Below, in pieces: positions 25,190 through 37,348 of a DNA stretch of 64,000 nucleotides. The stretch lies in assembly GCA_035772405.1 (NCBI GenBank), contig JAYKKM010000041.1, forward strand, positions 62,001 to 126,000. Reading direction: 5' to 3'. The notes under the pieces are model-generated. The model was not told where the DNA came from, did no database searches, and saw only the letters and a program-made list of their open reading frames with translations. A program made the translations under genes and the position numbers. Source of the DNA: Chrysogorgia sp. JL179-B06. Taxonomy: Eukaryota; Cnidaria; Anthozoa; Scleralcyonacea; Chrysogorgiidae. Numbering within the stretch: position 1 is the stretch's first letter; each line of letters opens with the position of its first letter.

Positions 25190-25485
25190 CTAATGACGGT
25201 GGATGATGTCTAATGTCGGTGGATGATGGTCAATAACGGTGGATGTATATGACGGTAGATGAGGTCTAATGATGGTGTATGATGTCTAATGACGGTGGAT
25301 GATGGTCAATGACGGTAGATGATGGTCAATGACGGTGGATGATGTCTAATGACGGTGGATGATGGTCAATAACGGTGGATGATGTATATGACGGTAGATG
25401 ATGTCTAATGACGGTAGATGATGGTCAATGACGGTAGATGATGGTCAATGACGGTAGATGGTCAATGACGGTGGATGATGGTTCC
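25190..25485. repeat. 20-bp minisatellite
   Basis: About 14 units alternating TGACGGTGGATGATGGTCAA and TGACGGTGGATGATGTCTAA, with a GTAGATG variant. Unrelated in sequence to the other 20-bp arrays. The stretch 24796-25189 before it contains no gene; a box-A-like TGGCTCAGTGG on the minus strand at about 24920 lacks a box B. Confidence 0.9.
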
Positions 25486-25540
25486 TACGGGAATTATTAG
25501 GCTGGTGTTCCCAATTGGTGTTTAGTAGTACGACATGGAA

Positions 25541-25712
25541 TTATAGACCTGTTTCACAATGGGAACATATTAAATATTCCTTTATGTACATCTTAATTAG
25601 CCTTTATGGCCTGGTTCGTGTCTCAGCAATTCTATAACGTTATAAAGGCTGATTTATATGCATATAAAATAATATTTAAAATGGCAGCCATTATCAGAGA
25701 GGTCTATTATCG
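25541..25712. mobile_element. Fold-back MITE (family A)
   Basis: Left TATAGACCTGTTTCACAATG, TTAATTAGCCTTTATGGCC; right ATAAAGGCTGATTTATATG, ATGGCAGCCATTATCAGAG, AGGTCTATTA. Closest to 5026-5216. The open frame 25606-25857 runs out of it and is not a gene. Confidence 0.75.
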
Positions 25713-26424
25713 GTCAGTTTTTGAAAAAACCCCATCTGTCAAAATTGTCGCAATGGACGAACCAGGCGAGAATCGTAGTCTAGTTATGAATATTAATGCC
25801 CAGCAAATAGCTTTAAAAAGTAACGAAACGTTAGTATTAACATTTTTCTTTTCATAATTATGTTGTTATGGCTCTTTTTAAAGCTATTTGCCGGGCATTA
25901 ACAACTGCCTCGCTTGTGGAGGATGGGTGCCTGGGACATCCAGGGGGTTCCACTTCCTCCATCGGTATACTAAATGCAAGAAACACAACTTTGTATTATT
26001 TTATCTCACTTTCTTTATAAACTATAAACTATAAAAGCAAATTTAATCTAAACTTAATACATCAACTTCCAGAAGACATCACTATACACACCATAAACCC
26101 AGAATAAACAATTTAACTGGCTAGAGTGACTATATTTAAATTGCGTTTTTCTCAAAGTCATTATTGCATCTCCAAGAAACTGTTATTTACAGTTTAATAA
26201 TGCCTGCTTCCAGACTTCTGCACGAGTTGATGTCATTATAATGTAAAAAATATGAATGTTCCTTGAGTCTTGTTCGAATTAAAAAAAAGTTTGATCTATT
26301 ATCGCAAGTTTATCCAAATTTAACAGCGTAGCTTACACAACTACACAATGACAACGAAGGCGTGATAAAACACAATTCCTAAAGAGTTTGACAATTCATT
26401 CACGATGTCGTCTTTGAGATTCCT

Positions 26425-29400
26425 TCATCCAAACAACTTTACGAAACACGAGTGGCAGTACGGTTTGTCATTCTGTTCCTTGAACGTGCCCTTGTTCAGC
26501 TGTTTCAGGCAAAAAGCACAGATAAAATGTTCAGGGTGGAATTTTCGATGCATTGCCGTGATACATCGTCCGGTGATGGGTTTCTGACAGTTGTAGCAGA
26601 GGGTACCGCGTTTTGAATGGTAGTGCATTTCACAATAGGGCTTGCCTTCGTGTTCGAAGAAACTTCCGCCAGGGAAGGGTTGATGACATTCCTGAAAGAA
26701 ACAAACAATACGTTAAAAATTTATTTTGATAGCGAGGTCTAGAAGTTTTGTGTAGAAAAAGTATTGGCGGGAAAATTTTCTGACTTGTTACAAAATAAAC
26801 AAATTAGAGTTGAAAATGTTTTACAAAAGATTAGTAGTAGAACAAATTGCTCAAGAACGGTGCAATTAATAGGTTTCTCGAACATCTCAAGTTAAAACAA
26901 GACGAATGCGTTCATTCGTCTTGTTTAAAGAGCTACTCCAGTCAAAATACAAATGTAGTTCACATGAGAAATCTTACTGACTTTAGTTTATTTCCAAAGT
27001 TTCAGCATTCCTATCAATTTAATAGTTAAGAAGATATGGCTAGTTGAAGTTGAAAATTTGAGGATTTTGATGCCATATTGGTTTTGAAAATATGACGTCA
27101 TTGAGTGATTCTTTATCGGCAGTGTAGTTGTTTTGTTGGCGATCACATAGTGATAGCTGTTGTGAATGCTCTTTGGACGAAAATTAGTCGAAATAAACTA
27201 TTTAGTTCCTCATGCAGGAAAGTAGAGGAGTTTCTTAGGCATAATACGAGATAGAATCACTCAGTGATGTCATATTTGAGAAACAAATATGGCGTCGAAA
27301 TTGGAGAAACTCTCCAACTTCAACTAGCCATATCTTCTTAACTAAATTGATAGGAATGCTGAAACTTTGGAAATAAACTAAAGTCAGTAAGATCTTTCAT
27401 ATGAACTACATTTATATTTTGGCTGCAGTATCCCTTTCAATATTAAAGCGAGTTTACTCATTTGGTGCTGTATTTAGATTTTTCGGCAAAAAGCAACACT
27501 AATTTCATCGCAGAACTAGTACTTCATAGTCACATAAGATTCTACTCACATAACAAACAAAGCACTCAGGATGCCAATGTTGTCCCAACGCAGCAATATA
27601 GTTGTCCATGATTGGCTGCTCACAGCCACCACACTTTGGAGCAAATGCAGCGAAGTAATCTTCACGACAGAACGGCTTGCCATCCCTTTCGTGAAAACCT
27701 GAGTCTCCAAATGGCTTACCACATTGATGGCAGAAGAAATGCTCCTGATGCCATGTTTTGTCCAAGGCTGTAACACAAGACTAAAGAAGAGACAAATAGA
27801 TTTTTAATATAGAAGAAATGTATATTGAATTTAACAAATTTGCATATGTGCAGTTCTATCATACATAGCCGTAAGCGGGGTTATTTTGCAAGGAGGCCTT
27901 ATCCTGGTATGGATAGTGATGTTTAGATTCGTGTAAAATGCTGGAGTCATCTTATTTCAGCCACTGAATCACAAAACCATCGAGACGCAGTTATTTCTAC
28001 CGCACGTTCGCGCTTGACGGAATCTTTTTGCACTAGGCTCCATAATGGCGTCTGCAGTTTGGTGGCTGGTTGCCATACGCAATGTTCTACCGCGCGCTCT
28101 TAACAAAATCGCTGCATGGTCATATGGCATATTAAGCATAAATTGAAATAAATTTGAACTTACATCAAGAATTGGTCCATTGCAATAAGCACAGCGTGGT
28201 GCATACAGCTCATGATAGTCTTTCTCACAAAATGGTTTGCCTTCCCTCTCAAAGAAGTTGCGTGAACCCAACGGCAATTCACAAGCAACACACGTGAAAT
28301 GCTCAGGATGCCATGTTTTCCCCAGTGCTGTACAAACTTGACCAATGATTGGTTTATTACAAGCCGCGCAGGTTCCCTTCTTGACTGTACTCACACCTTG
28401 TCTATTCATATCTGATTGAAGATTCCCAAGCATCGAGTCAAGTTGACTTACTCTCATAGGCTGACCACCTAAGAATGTGAATAAGATTGTTTAACACCAA
28501 AGTTGGTATATTAAAATGGTCTTATCAGGGTCCGAATTAGCGCTCCAAAACAGCTTCGCATTTTTCTTTAGTGCCACAATGTAGCGTAACATCTCCCAAC
28601 AACGTTGTGTAACATCTTATAACGTAGCGTAACGTCTTACAACATAGCGTAGCGTCTTACAACATAGCGTAACGTCTTACAACTTTAGGTAGCGTCTTAC
28701 AACTTTTACAACTTTACGTAGCGTCTTACAACTTTTACAACTTTACGTAGCGTCTTACAACTTTACGTAGCGTCTTACAACTTTACGTAGCGTCTTATAA
28801 CGTCGCGTAATGTCTTTCCACGTAGTGTAGTGTAACGTCTTATACTACAACTTAGCGTAACATCTTACAACGTACAGTAGTGTAACGTCTTACAACGTAG
28901 TGTAACATCTTACAACGTAGTGTAACGTCTTACAACGTAGTGTAACGTCTTACAACGTAGTGTAACGTCTTACAACGTAGTGTAACATCTTACAACGTAG
29001 TGTAACGTCTTACAACGTAGCGTAACATCACTAAGTTCTATAATTGACGTTTACATCACAGAAAAATCACTTTGCAGATTTTCGAAATTTTCAAAATCGC
29101 TTCGCAATTTGCAATTTGCGAAGCGCTAATTCGGACCTTGCTTATTAACAGACACAACAGACGTGTGTCTTTTACAAATGTTTAGCTCAAACGTGGCCAA
29201 GTCAAAGGTATGTCAAAGGTGCCGCAGGCTGCCACAATACGACCCATGTCTGATGACGGAGCACAGCTAAGATCTAAAGTCTTGATTTTACTGAGGGAGG
29301 AAAACCAGAGACCCCGGAGGAAAACCCTCAAAGCATGGTATCTAGAGATCAACTAATAACTCTACTCACATAAGTTCCGCACCCAGTTGTATAAAGTTGA

Positions 29401-32400
29401 TGCACATACCTTGTGGTGCTGGCTTCTGGGAAGTTGCCTTTTGTGGTTTGGCATAATCATCGTTATGTTTTACAGACTGAGCTGGGCCAACTGTTTGAAC
29501 ATTCACTTTGAAGTCGGACAATGAAGCCATTAAGTCATCCAACTCTTTTGTGGCAGACGATGCCTTGTTTGGGGCTGGTGAGTCGTGGGTACATCCAGGA
29601 TATTCATTGGTTTGTTGACGTAAACTGACAGCACTGTCAAGTTCACTAAGCAGTGATTCAACTAGACAAAATCAAGAAAGAACAGAAATTTGAACCATAT
29701 CTTACAATAAAGACAAAATTTGACAAGTTTATAAATGCACCTAACACCTGTAGTGCCTAGCTATCAGTTATGTTTGGCTTTTTATAGATTTATAATCTTT
29801 GGACACATTCTGAAGAACTTGCATTAATATTATCGTCAGTTGGGGTTTCATGTGCCTTTTCCTGTTAAAGTTGGTTTACGTACTCACTTTAGAACAACCC
29901 AGAGGGGCGGCTGAAATTCAGGCTAACTAATACCGACTAGTGGAAGTGATGTCAACCCAGTTATACTGCGATTCAACATTGAAATACAAAGAAAGTTTGG
30001 CTATGATTTGCTAAACACATCTGTTTAGATAAAATTTGCTCAATTCCTAACTAACGTTCTTTGTATTTCTCTGCTGAATCAATGTGCAATGTATTTGCAT
30101 GTCCCTGCTTTGACGTCATTTCCTGTGAATAGTACATCACTTTAGCAGGGAGAAAAGGCATGGGGTGAAATGTTCGCACAACAAAATATTTTACAATTCT
30201 TCTCAAGAGATTCCAAAGATCACAAATATGAAAAATCCCAAAACCCCGTGGATAGTCACTTTAACAACTACCAAAGATTATAAAGACCAGACATGAGTTA
30301 GACACTTGAACATGGGCCAGTTTTGAACAAGCAATCTTCATCTAGACAATCTACTGTCTGAGTATAAACAAGGCCAAGAGTTGACAGCTGGCTACTACAT
30401 GTTTTATCTTTGATATTTTTAAACTGAAATCTAGTTGGTTTCTTCGTATTACAAGATAAGAATATATACAAGGACAATAACGTCAAAACAAATTGTGTGG
30501 TGAAAACACTGATGATGATGAAAACCATTAAAACCATCTGCTATTTCATCACACTAGAAAACCTGTTCATTTATACTTGCCTGTCTGGTACATGTCTAAA
30601 AGACTAAACAACAAGTTACTTGCAGCAACACTAAGCAACTTCTGATATTTAAGATAAACCTGTCAACCAACCTGGAGGACGACTACTGTGCGGAGAGAAA
30701 CTGTCGACTTTATCTGAAAACCGGTCCTCGCTACTTCTGTTACTGTCCCCTAAAAAAGAGACATTTATGTATACAGTTTATTTAACCCCAATGTCAAAAG
30801 ACTCAAAACCCAAATATGGTTAACCATTCTTATTTGATATGCTAATTAAGACGCATATTCAACTGTGTTGGGACTGATCATCCAGGCTGGTCAATCACAC
30901 TCATTCAGCCTATCTAAGCAAGTGTACAATACATTTTCATTTTGCTGAGTAATTATATGGTTTTCAACAGGTTAAATGTACATATCTGTCGTAGCTGCCT
31001 GATGTATAAGAATTATTAACAAGTACCGTAAACAGTATGTCTCACCTACATTGTGTTGGATTATTGTGTTATACTATCAGGTGACTTAAGCTTGATAGTT
31101 ATAGTTAAAAGACATTAAAGAGACATCATATTATGAAATGTTGTAGTATTTGTTATTAGGTGTTGTTTTTAATTGCCACATCCAAGATTACTTGAGACAA
31201 GCTATCAAACACCATTCCATGTATGGCCTCATGATCATCAGTCTACAAGAAGATTCATACACCTTGGATGTTTTGAAACAGGCAGTCCTACTTATGGTAC
31301 TTATCCAGTGCAGAATCTTCAGCAGCTTTTTAATGTTCAAGCTAATTATACTGTACATGATTATGTCATTGTTCAAGAAGAGTAATACATAATTATATAA
31401 CTAGTCTATAATTAAACAAACACCTGTGAACTTTATAAGGCACTGCTTTTTAAATGAAACATAGCTCTTTAAAGGCAAATTAGGGGTTAATATAGAATAG
31501 GTGCATATTTCTTTTGATTATTCAATAGTAATTATACAACCTTTCAAATTGCCTACTAAGAAAACATACAATGTTTATTTATCAGCTTTTTAATAAGCCA
31601 GATTTCCCAAAGAATCTTAACTTCAGGACAACGACATCACTTCTAATAATGACTAAATATTAATTACAGTACTATATACTGTATATATATATATATATAT
31701 ATCACATACAAGTGCCTTTATCTTTATCAGGTTGATAACAGCCCCTGATAAAAACGATATGTCCCTTAGGGACAATATCGTTTTTATTTCCCACTGTTTC
31801 TCACCCTGATAAAGGCACTAGTACAGTACGTGATAAAAAGTTTATCACACTCCCAACTGGGGTTATCCCTCTCGATACGACATCATTCTCCTTATTGGTC
31901 TCCAACTGTTTATTATAGTACTAGTTGGGAGAGGTTTTTTAAAAACACATCAGTTTATCTTTGGGGATCATTTACTTTGAAAATTGAATAATGAAAATTA
32001 TCAATTTAATAGCTAATTTGACAAGTTACAGGTTGTGATAACAAAAACAATCACAAGCTATTGTGAAATGATAACTTGACAAAGGAACCTGTGTAAACGT
32101 CAAATGAAAATAAAACAACTTTGCCATGTGTTGCATAAACATGCTTGAAAATGTCTATTGAGTAACTACAAGGCTTGGGCAAGGTTTACAGGGACAAACC
32201 CGCAAAGGGCCCTTGAACACTTTATATATGGCCCAGGTAAGAATTTTAACAATGTTTCTTAGTCTCAGCCACTTTACTTAGACCAACCCCATAATTTAAA
32301 AAATATACAGCCTATCATGGCTTATGAAGAGGTTTCTGGGCTAGCTGATTTTCAGTGTGGTGATGTTATTGCTGAAGCTACAGTACAGTAGATGGAATAC

Positions 32401-34497
32401 TCACAGTAGAGGTGACCGTGAGGTACTAGTTCTGAGTCGTCTTCTAGATGATCTTTTTTAGTATCCACAAGAGGTTGGACGAAATGAGAGATTGTACTGC
32501 TATCATACGATCGGACATACCTGTATGATGAAATACATCATAGAACTGCTAATCCCAAAACAACTTAGATCCTAACCCCCGCCTCCAGAAGACAACTCAG
32601 ACCTAGTACCTCACGGTCACCTCAACTGTGAGTATGCCATCTAGCCACAACCTTTTGAAAGGGGCTCATGACTGCTCCAAGTGGCACATCTTGTCCTTCT
32701 CCCTTGACTACATACATTATGTCTTGGGAAACTTGGGAATCTGCTTATTACCATATTTCTTGTTTTATGGAATTTTCCACACTTGCATGGTCTTACATGA
32801 TAGCAACTTCCCAACCTTATGTAAACCCTTCTTCCCCAAATCTGTTTTCGCAACCTGTTCTCACGTCTTCTAGCGGGGTGTTTATATGGAGGGCCTGGGT
32901 ACCCGAGCTTGTCCACTTTGCCATGATTGTGCGGTTGTTATTATTTCTTGTTAAATTTCATCTTGTGTTTACATGAGCACCGGGTCAGCCCGCCTAGCCA
33001 AGATCTCGTTTTGTGTGACCGGGATCTCGGTTACCCAGGCTGGCTCAATTCCATATAAACACAATTGACCGGGCTGGAAAGAAAAGGCTAAATACATGCG
33101 ACAAACTTTATCTTCACTTGTATTTTCTCAACAACTTTTTATTTCGAAACACCCGTTTGCTTGTGTGTAGGTTATAAATTGAAAACCTGCCCGCAAAAGT
33201 GAGATTCTGGTTATCGTGGAAAATAAATGCAGCCGTTGCAAATCGAGTGAGCCAGCTCGGGTAGCGCACCAGTTCGACCAGGTCTAATAATTCTCATGTA
33301 AACACAGGATGAAATTGATCTACTAGTCTAGTTAAAAAAACAATACATTAACCCATTGTGTACAATGTGTCTTACACCATTACTATGTTGTCACAGATTT
33401 ATTATTATATTAACCTGAATTGTAATCTGCTACGCAACAGAATTACTGAGGGGATTAGAACTAATAACGAAAAACGTAAAATTCTTTTTGAGAATTAAAA
33501 TGTATCAAAACACAGTTCCAAAAATTCTATTAATGACCGCAGAATAATTCCTGTCCGCTGCGACGTAAACATTGCAAAACTTCCGCGTTTGCGCGACTGG
33601 AAATTCAACTAATCGCTCCCCAAGCGATAACAGGCGAATTTGGAATACTAGAATCAACAATGTGATCAAAATGTAACCACCAGGCACCAAAATAATTGTG
33701 ATAATACACACCGAGAGTTTTTAATGGCATCTCGTGTTACCGTGGTGCGGTTTCATATCGATGAACGATAATGTAACGAGATCAAGATGGCGAAAGTATT
33801 AAGACATACCAAGCGTGATGCACAAAGAGAAAATTCTCGTTGATTGAAAGAATAGCATTGTCGTCTATTCTGCGAAAGGAGTCTAGGCTGAAGGAATCAT
33901 TTAATAGAATAACGGGGAATTGCCGTAAAACGTCCAGAATGGACAACAGATATTTCGTTTTACACAGAGGGCGTGCGTGTCAACGCGAATCAATAAGGGA
34001 GAATTTTTCAAGTAATGCTAACTGTTTCGTGTGAATTTACACTACAAATTGTACAAATTCTACTACAGCGGAGTTCAAACTACAATTACCTATTTAAACC
34101 TTTGATGAAAACTGACAAAACCTATAATTAATTCTCAAAATAGGTTACACTTCAATTGAGATACCTCGAACGCTACCCCTCCAGAAAGGTCTACTCGGAA
34201 AAATATACACAGTTTGGGCTTACCTTTTGGGTACGTTGTCGCATTCAAGTCTTCCAAAAGACTATCAAGTTCTGATAAGTTTGTTCCCAAGCTTGAGGTT
34301 GTATTTCTAGGGTTGCCATTTGAAAGCGCTTCCTTCGGAGGAGCTGGTATTGGCGGTGGCGAGTCTGTTGGGTCTCTGGTTGTTTTGGTTGAACCTCCAA
34401 GTGGAATGGCCTGTAAATCGGCGAGAAGTGCATCTAAAAAATCGATATTTTCTTTAAATTTCGCTGAAACATCTCTGGTAGGCCTCACATCGACCAT
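26425..34497 (-). CDS. PXN: Paxillin (focal-adhesion LIM scaffold), 6 coding exons, 468 aa
   Basis: Coding exons: 34224-34497, 30672-30749, 29410-29661, 28164-28468, 27550-27780, 26425-26691; all junctions GT-AG and in phase. Paxillin is a cytoplasmic adaptor at integrin adhesions that binds FAK, vinculin and actopaxin through LD motifs and targets adhesions through LIM domains. Visible: LD1 [10 protein letters not shown] (about 20-30), proline-rich SPPPIPAPP (46-54), LD2 [11 protein letters not shown] (74-84), LD3 [11 protein letters not shown] (119-129), LD4 [13 protein letters not shown] (157-169), YAKP (187-190), LD5 [12 protein letters not shown] (210-221), then four LIM domains beginning near 235, 294, 353 and 412 with regular Cys/His ligands. 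Start chosen at [12 protein letters not shown]1 lies close behind and the frame upstream shows no paxillin-like sequence. Vertebrate paxillin is about 560-590 aa; the LD1-LD2 linker is short here. Very sure of identity; Hic-5/leupaxin are vertebrate paralogues. Confidence 0.96.
26929..27435. mobile_element. TTAA-type fold-back MITE (family B), in paxillin intron 5
   Basis: Left end TTAA then AGAGCTACTCCAGTC; right end inverted AGGGATACTGCAGCC with a decayed TTCAA. Long arms: ACTGACTTTAGTTTATTTCC and AGTTTCAGCATTCCTATCAA pair with the right half. Copies: 50213-50675 (cleanest) and 41243-41559 (left-truncated). The TTAA target suggests a piggyBac- or Kolobok-type transposase as the mover; this is inference. 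Confidence 0.8.
28526..29140. mobile_element. TIR element with internal 20-bp minisatellite (long copy), in paxillin intron 3
   Basis: Ends CAGGGTCCGAATTAGCG and, inverted, CAAGGTCCGAATTAGCG. A 5-bp duplication CTTAT flanks it (28521-28525 and 29141-29145). After a subterminal GCTCCAAAACAGCTTCGC come about 23 units of about 20 bp such as GTAACGTCTTACAACGTAGT (28590-29030), then ATAATTGACGTTTACATCA and the right end. It is in inverted orientation relative to the 335-bp copy at 6016-6350 and carries many more repeat units. Confidence 0.9.
29662..30671. other. Paxillin intron 2, nothing recognised
   Basis: No coding frame with homology, no clear transposon ends. The minus frame 30298-30537 is not supported by splice phase with the paxillin exons. 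Confidence 0.5.
30750..34223. other. Paxillin intron 1 (3.5 kb) with small repeats
   Basis: Largest paxillin intron. It contains a TA dinucleotide run (31680-31702), a hairpin with the strong stem AAACGATAT / ATATCGTTT (31757-31791), a fold-back (32389-32645) and an imperfectly repeated GTTTATATGG...GCCCGGG-type segment (32870-33300). Frames such as 32668-32976 have no recognisable product. Confidence 0.6.
32389..32645. mobile_element. Fold-back element in paxillin intron 1
   Basis: AGATGGAATACTCACAGT, GAGGTGACCGTGAGGTACTA and TCTGAGTCGTCTTCT on the left pair with AGAAGACAACTCAGA, TAGTACCTCACGGTCACCTC and ACTGTGAGTATGCCATCT on the right. Arms of about 60 bp, spacer of about 130 bp. Confidence 0.75.
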
Positions 34498-36225
34498 GGT
34501 GGGTCTTTCAGCTAGATTACGGTTCTTGAACTCGAGTATATAACGCAGTTGAGCGAAACCGAGCGACGCACTTTCTAGACGAGTTGTTTTACAGTAGCAG
34601 GAAGAAAGCGAAAGATAAATGACTCTCGGATTTGAACGACAGACGACAGTCACCGTTTTCACGTGTATACACACACTTTTGATGTTTTAATCGATTAGAT
34701 GTGACAGCAGAAAGTTTATTTGTAGAACGTAATCATGAATTATTTATCGCGAACCCGAGGTGTACTAATATGTCTGGCTGTGGCACTCGTATTTTCGAAC
34801 AATTGTAGAGCAATCTGTATCGTTTCAAACTCCGGAATTGTCAGTGCCAAGAAGGAACAAGACCCTTCATGTAAATCTTGTTAACAAAACTGGCAAGGGA
34901 ATACTGAAATAGGTTGATATTAAAACTAAAAACAAATAAGGACAAGTACTTTGGCTGCACGACAAAGTGGCAGTCGGCTAAATATTGAGAAATCGTATCT
35001 CTACAATAAACAGACGCCAGAAAAGGAACCGTTTTCCTTGTAAATCTAGACACTTGTTCAACTTAAATATTAGGATACATATTTACCAGACAATTCAGTT
35101 TACACACACACACACATACTCTGTCTGTCATGGGTTTGTGTCTAAACTTGGCTAGCCCGACAGTTGGCAGTGATAGCATTGTTTATTTGGATACAACTGA
35201 AGGTCTATTGTAAAATCGAAAGCCCTCGCTGGGGAAAATAAACAACCATGGCAAAAAAACAGACGAGAAAACATTAAAGACGTTACGATATCGACAACAA
35301 GATACACGAATTGTTACCTAAATCGTCCATCTCACCGACTGAGTCTGATAATTAACTCTAACTCCCTCCTTTACCCGAGCAATTTCAACAGCAACCACAA
35401 CAGCTTTTCTCTCTCAAAGGTCTATAAAAGCCAGTCTCCAAAACAGGCAAGAAGTCGTTTGTCCCTAAGCTCTGAAATCAAAATCGTTTCAAGCGATAAT
35501 TTTGATCTAATCACCGGAAAACCATACGATTTGCAAGTCCCGTCGCAAAGTACGGATCGGGTTCGTTAAATTTATGCATTCCTTGTCCATATATGGAAGA
35601 ATAGGGCGGAGGTTGAGCGTCCAGATGACGAGGCGATGTGTAAATACAAAACGAATTTTCTTGAACCGGAATATGCCCACAACATCTCGCATAAAGTCTG
35701 CTTCCTTGTAAGGACAGACAGCTTAATTCTTGAAAGTTTAGAGCTGGATATACTGCAGTTTATTTTAATAACCAACCACCAGTCATTGACATAGTAAAAT
35801 AACTAAAATAACAACATTGTTATGGGGTAATAAATACGTAGAACTATCTAATCAAAAGTGTATCAAATTTCGATACACTGTCGAGAATGGGGTAAATCCT
35901 ATTACGAGGCGCGACACGCTACCTTAGTTCAATTTGTCCGTGTGCATGTGTGAACTATAATCTGCAGACGTATTCAACCATTCCCAATTGAGAAATGTTC
36001 CTATTATTTCATGCGATAAATGGTGGTAGAAGCACATTTAAAAGCGAGCTAGAATTTCATGATAAAGTCAGTGCACTTTACATTTTTTTAATTTCTCCAG
36101 CGAATTCTACAAATAATTGTCCCGTGATAATATATTCCCTTAGCAGCCTAAGGCGTCTATATAACGTTCAAAATGAGGACATTTACATATCAAACAACAA
36201 ATCAGACATTGGCAACAAAAACCAA
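34498..36225. other. Region upstream of paxillin, no gene
   Basis: It should contain the paxillin promoter and 5' UTR (minus strand, upward from 34498). No TATA box is convincing. An ACAC run lies at 35104-35117. Minus frames 34841-35053 and 35507-35775 have no recognised match. Confidence 0.5.
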
Positions 36226-36615
36226 GTTTGTCTAATATGAAAGAACTCGTAAAATGATAGAGTAACACCTTTTACAACTTTTCCGCATTTTACTTCGTTT
36301 TTGAAATATTTGATCAGTTTGTTTGAGGGTAGAGAATTTTCACTATTAAAATATTAGTTCCATCTTCAAGTTTGTTCCACAAATTTACTTGAAAATGTGC
36401 GTATAATATAACTCCTCATGATAATGAACGTTATAAACTTAGCAATCACCGAGATATAAGACATTTTTTAATGAGTGGAAATTCTCTATCCTGCACCTGA
36501 CGTCAGAGACCATCTCATACAAACTGAAATATTTCAAAAACGAAGTAAAATACGGGAAAGTTGTAAAAGGTATTACACTATCATTTTACGAGTTCTTTCA
36601 TTATTAGACAAACTT
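36226..36615. mobile_element. Fold-back MITE with arms of about 85 bp
   Basis: GTTTGTCTAATATGAAAGAA, CTCGTAAAATGATAGAGTAA, CACCTTTTACAACTTT and TTTACTTCGTTTTTGAAATA (36226-36312) pair with the inverse at 36524-36612. Just outside, 36640-36700 holds GAATACTCAAGTATTC palindromes in tandem. Confidence 0.8.
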
Positions 36616-36841
36616 AATTTTTTGCTGAACTTTTCGCTGCATAAACACTTGAATACTCAAGTATTCTTGAATACTCAAGCTTGAATACTCAAGTATTCTT
36701 GAGTATTGGCGCCATAGTTCACGGTTTAGTTTATCATTGCTATTTTTATGCTTAATCCAACCCATATTACCAACGCAGTGCGAATCTAGAGGGTTCTGTA
36801 TGTCACGTCATAGCATGTATTCGTCCTGAACGCGAACTTCC

Positions 36842-37140
36842 AAGTACGTATATCTCACGTTTGTGGATTTTACATATCCGTAATATTTGGGTCTTCCTGA
36901 GCAAAATCATAATTTTTCATGTCAGCCGAAAATTTCATCTTTAAGACAAGCACTCGATGACATCAAATTTGAGTTAAATTGCTGTTGAAGTTATCGGATG
37001 TGATGTCACAAGAGGCATTCCAAACCAGTTTTCTTTTGTCACTTGCCCAAAAATGCCTCTTGTGACATCACATCCGATAACTTCAGCAATTTAACTCAAA
37101 TTTGATGTCATCGAGTGCTTGTCTTCTGTTGCGTCCAGAA
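36842..37140. mobile_element. Fold-back element (family C), chimeric copy
   Basis: The left part (TTTACATATCCGTAATATTT, GGGTCTTCCTGAGCAAAATC) equals the left part of 47216-47537. The centre is a hairpin: ACAAGCACTCGATGACATCA, AATTTGAGTTAAATTGCTG, AAGTTATCGGATGTGATGTC, ACAAGAGGCATT and their inverse up to 37135. The right outer part of the family is absent. Confidence 0.75.
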
Positions 37141-37348
37141 GCATAAAATACGATAATGAAAACGTTATTTCTTGAGTACAAGAGCAGATATCGTAAAACT
37201 ATTAACATTTCTAAACATTATACTTAAAGGCATTTTATTTAAAAGTAATTAATTTTTTGGGTACAGTTCCCTTTGAACAATAATAGGTTACTGTAAAGAT
37301 CATTATACCAGCCATGAGGGTTACTACACTTGTCCAGGCTTGGACTAG

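Noticed and set aside
27969..28163. Extension of the LIM1 exon frame into [18 protein letters not shown] sequence
   Set aside because: This is intron read-through after the donor at 28163; the true protein continues in the exon at 27550-27780 with LIM2.
32641..32976. Overlapping 80-100 residue frames on both strands
   Set aside because: They lie in paxillin intron 1 across a fold-back border and match no family.
34214..34543. 109-residue plus-strand frame
   Set aside because: Antisense shadow of paxillin exon 1, which matches LD1 and LD2 exactly.
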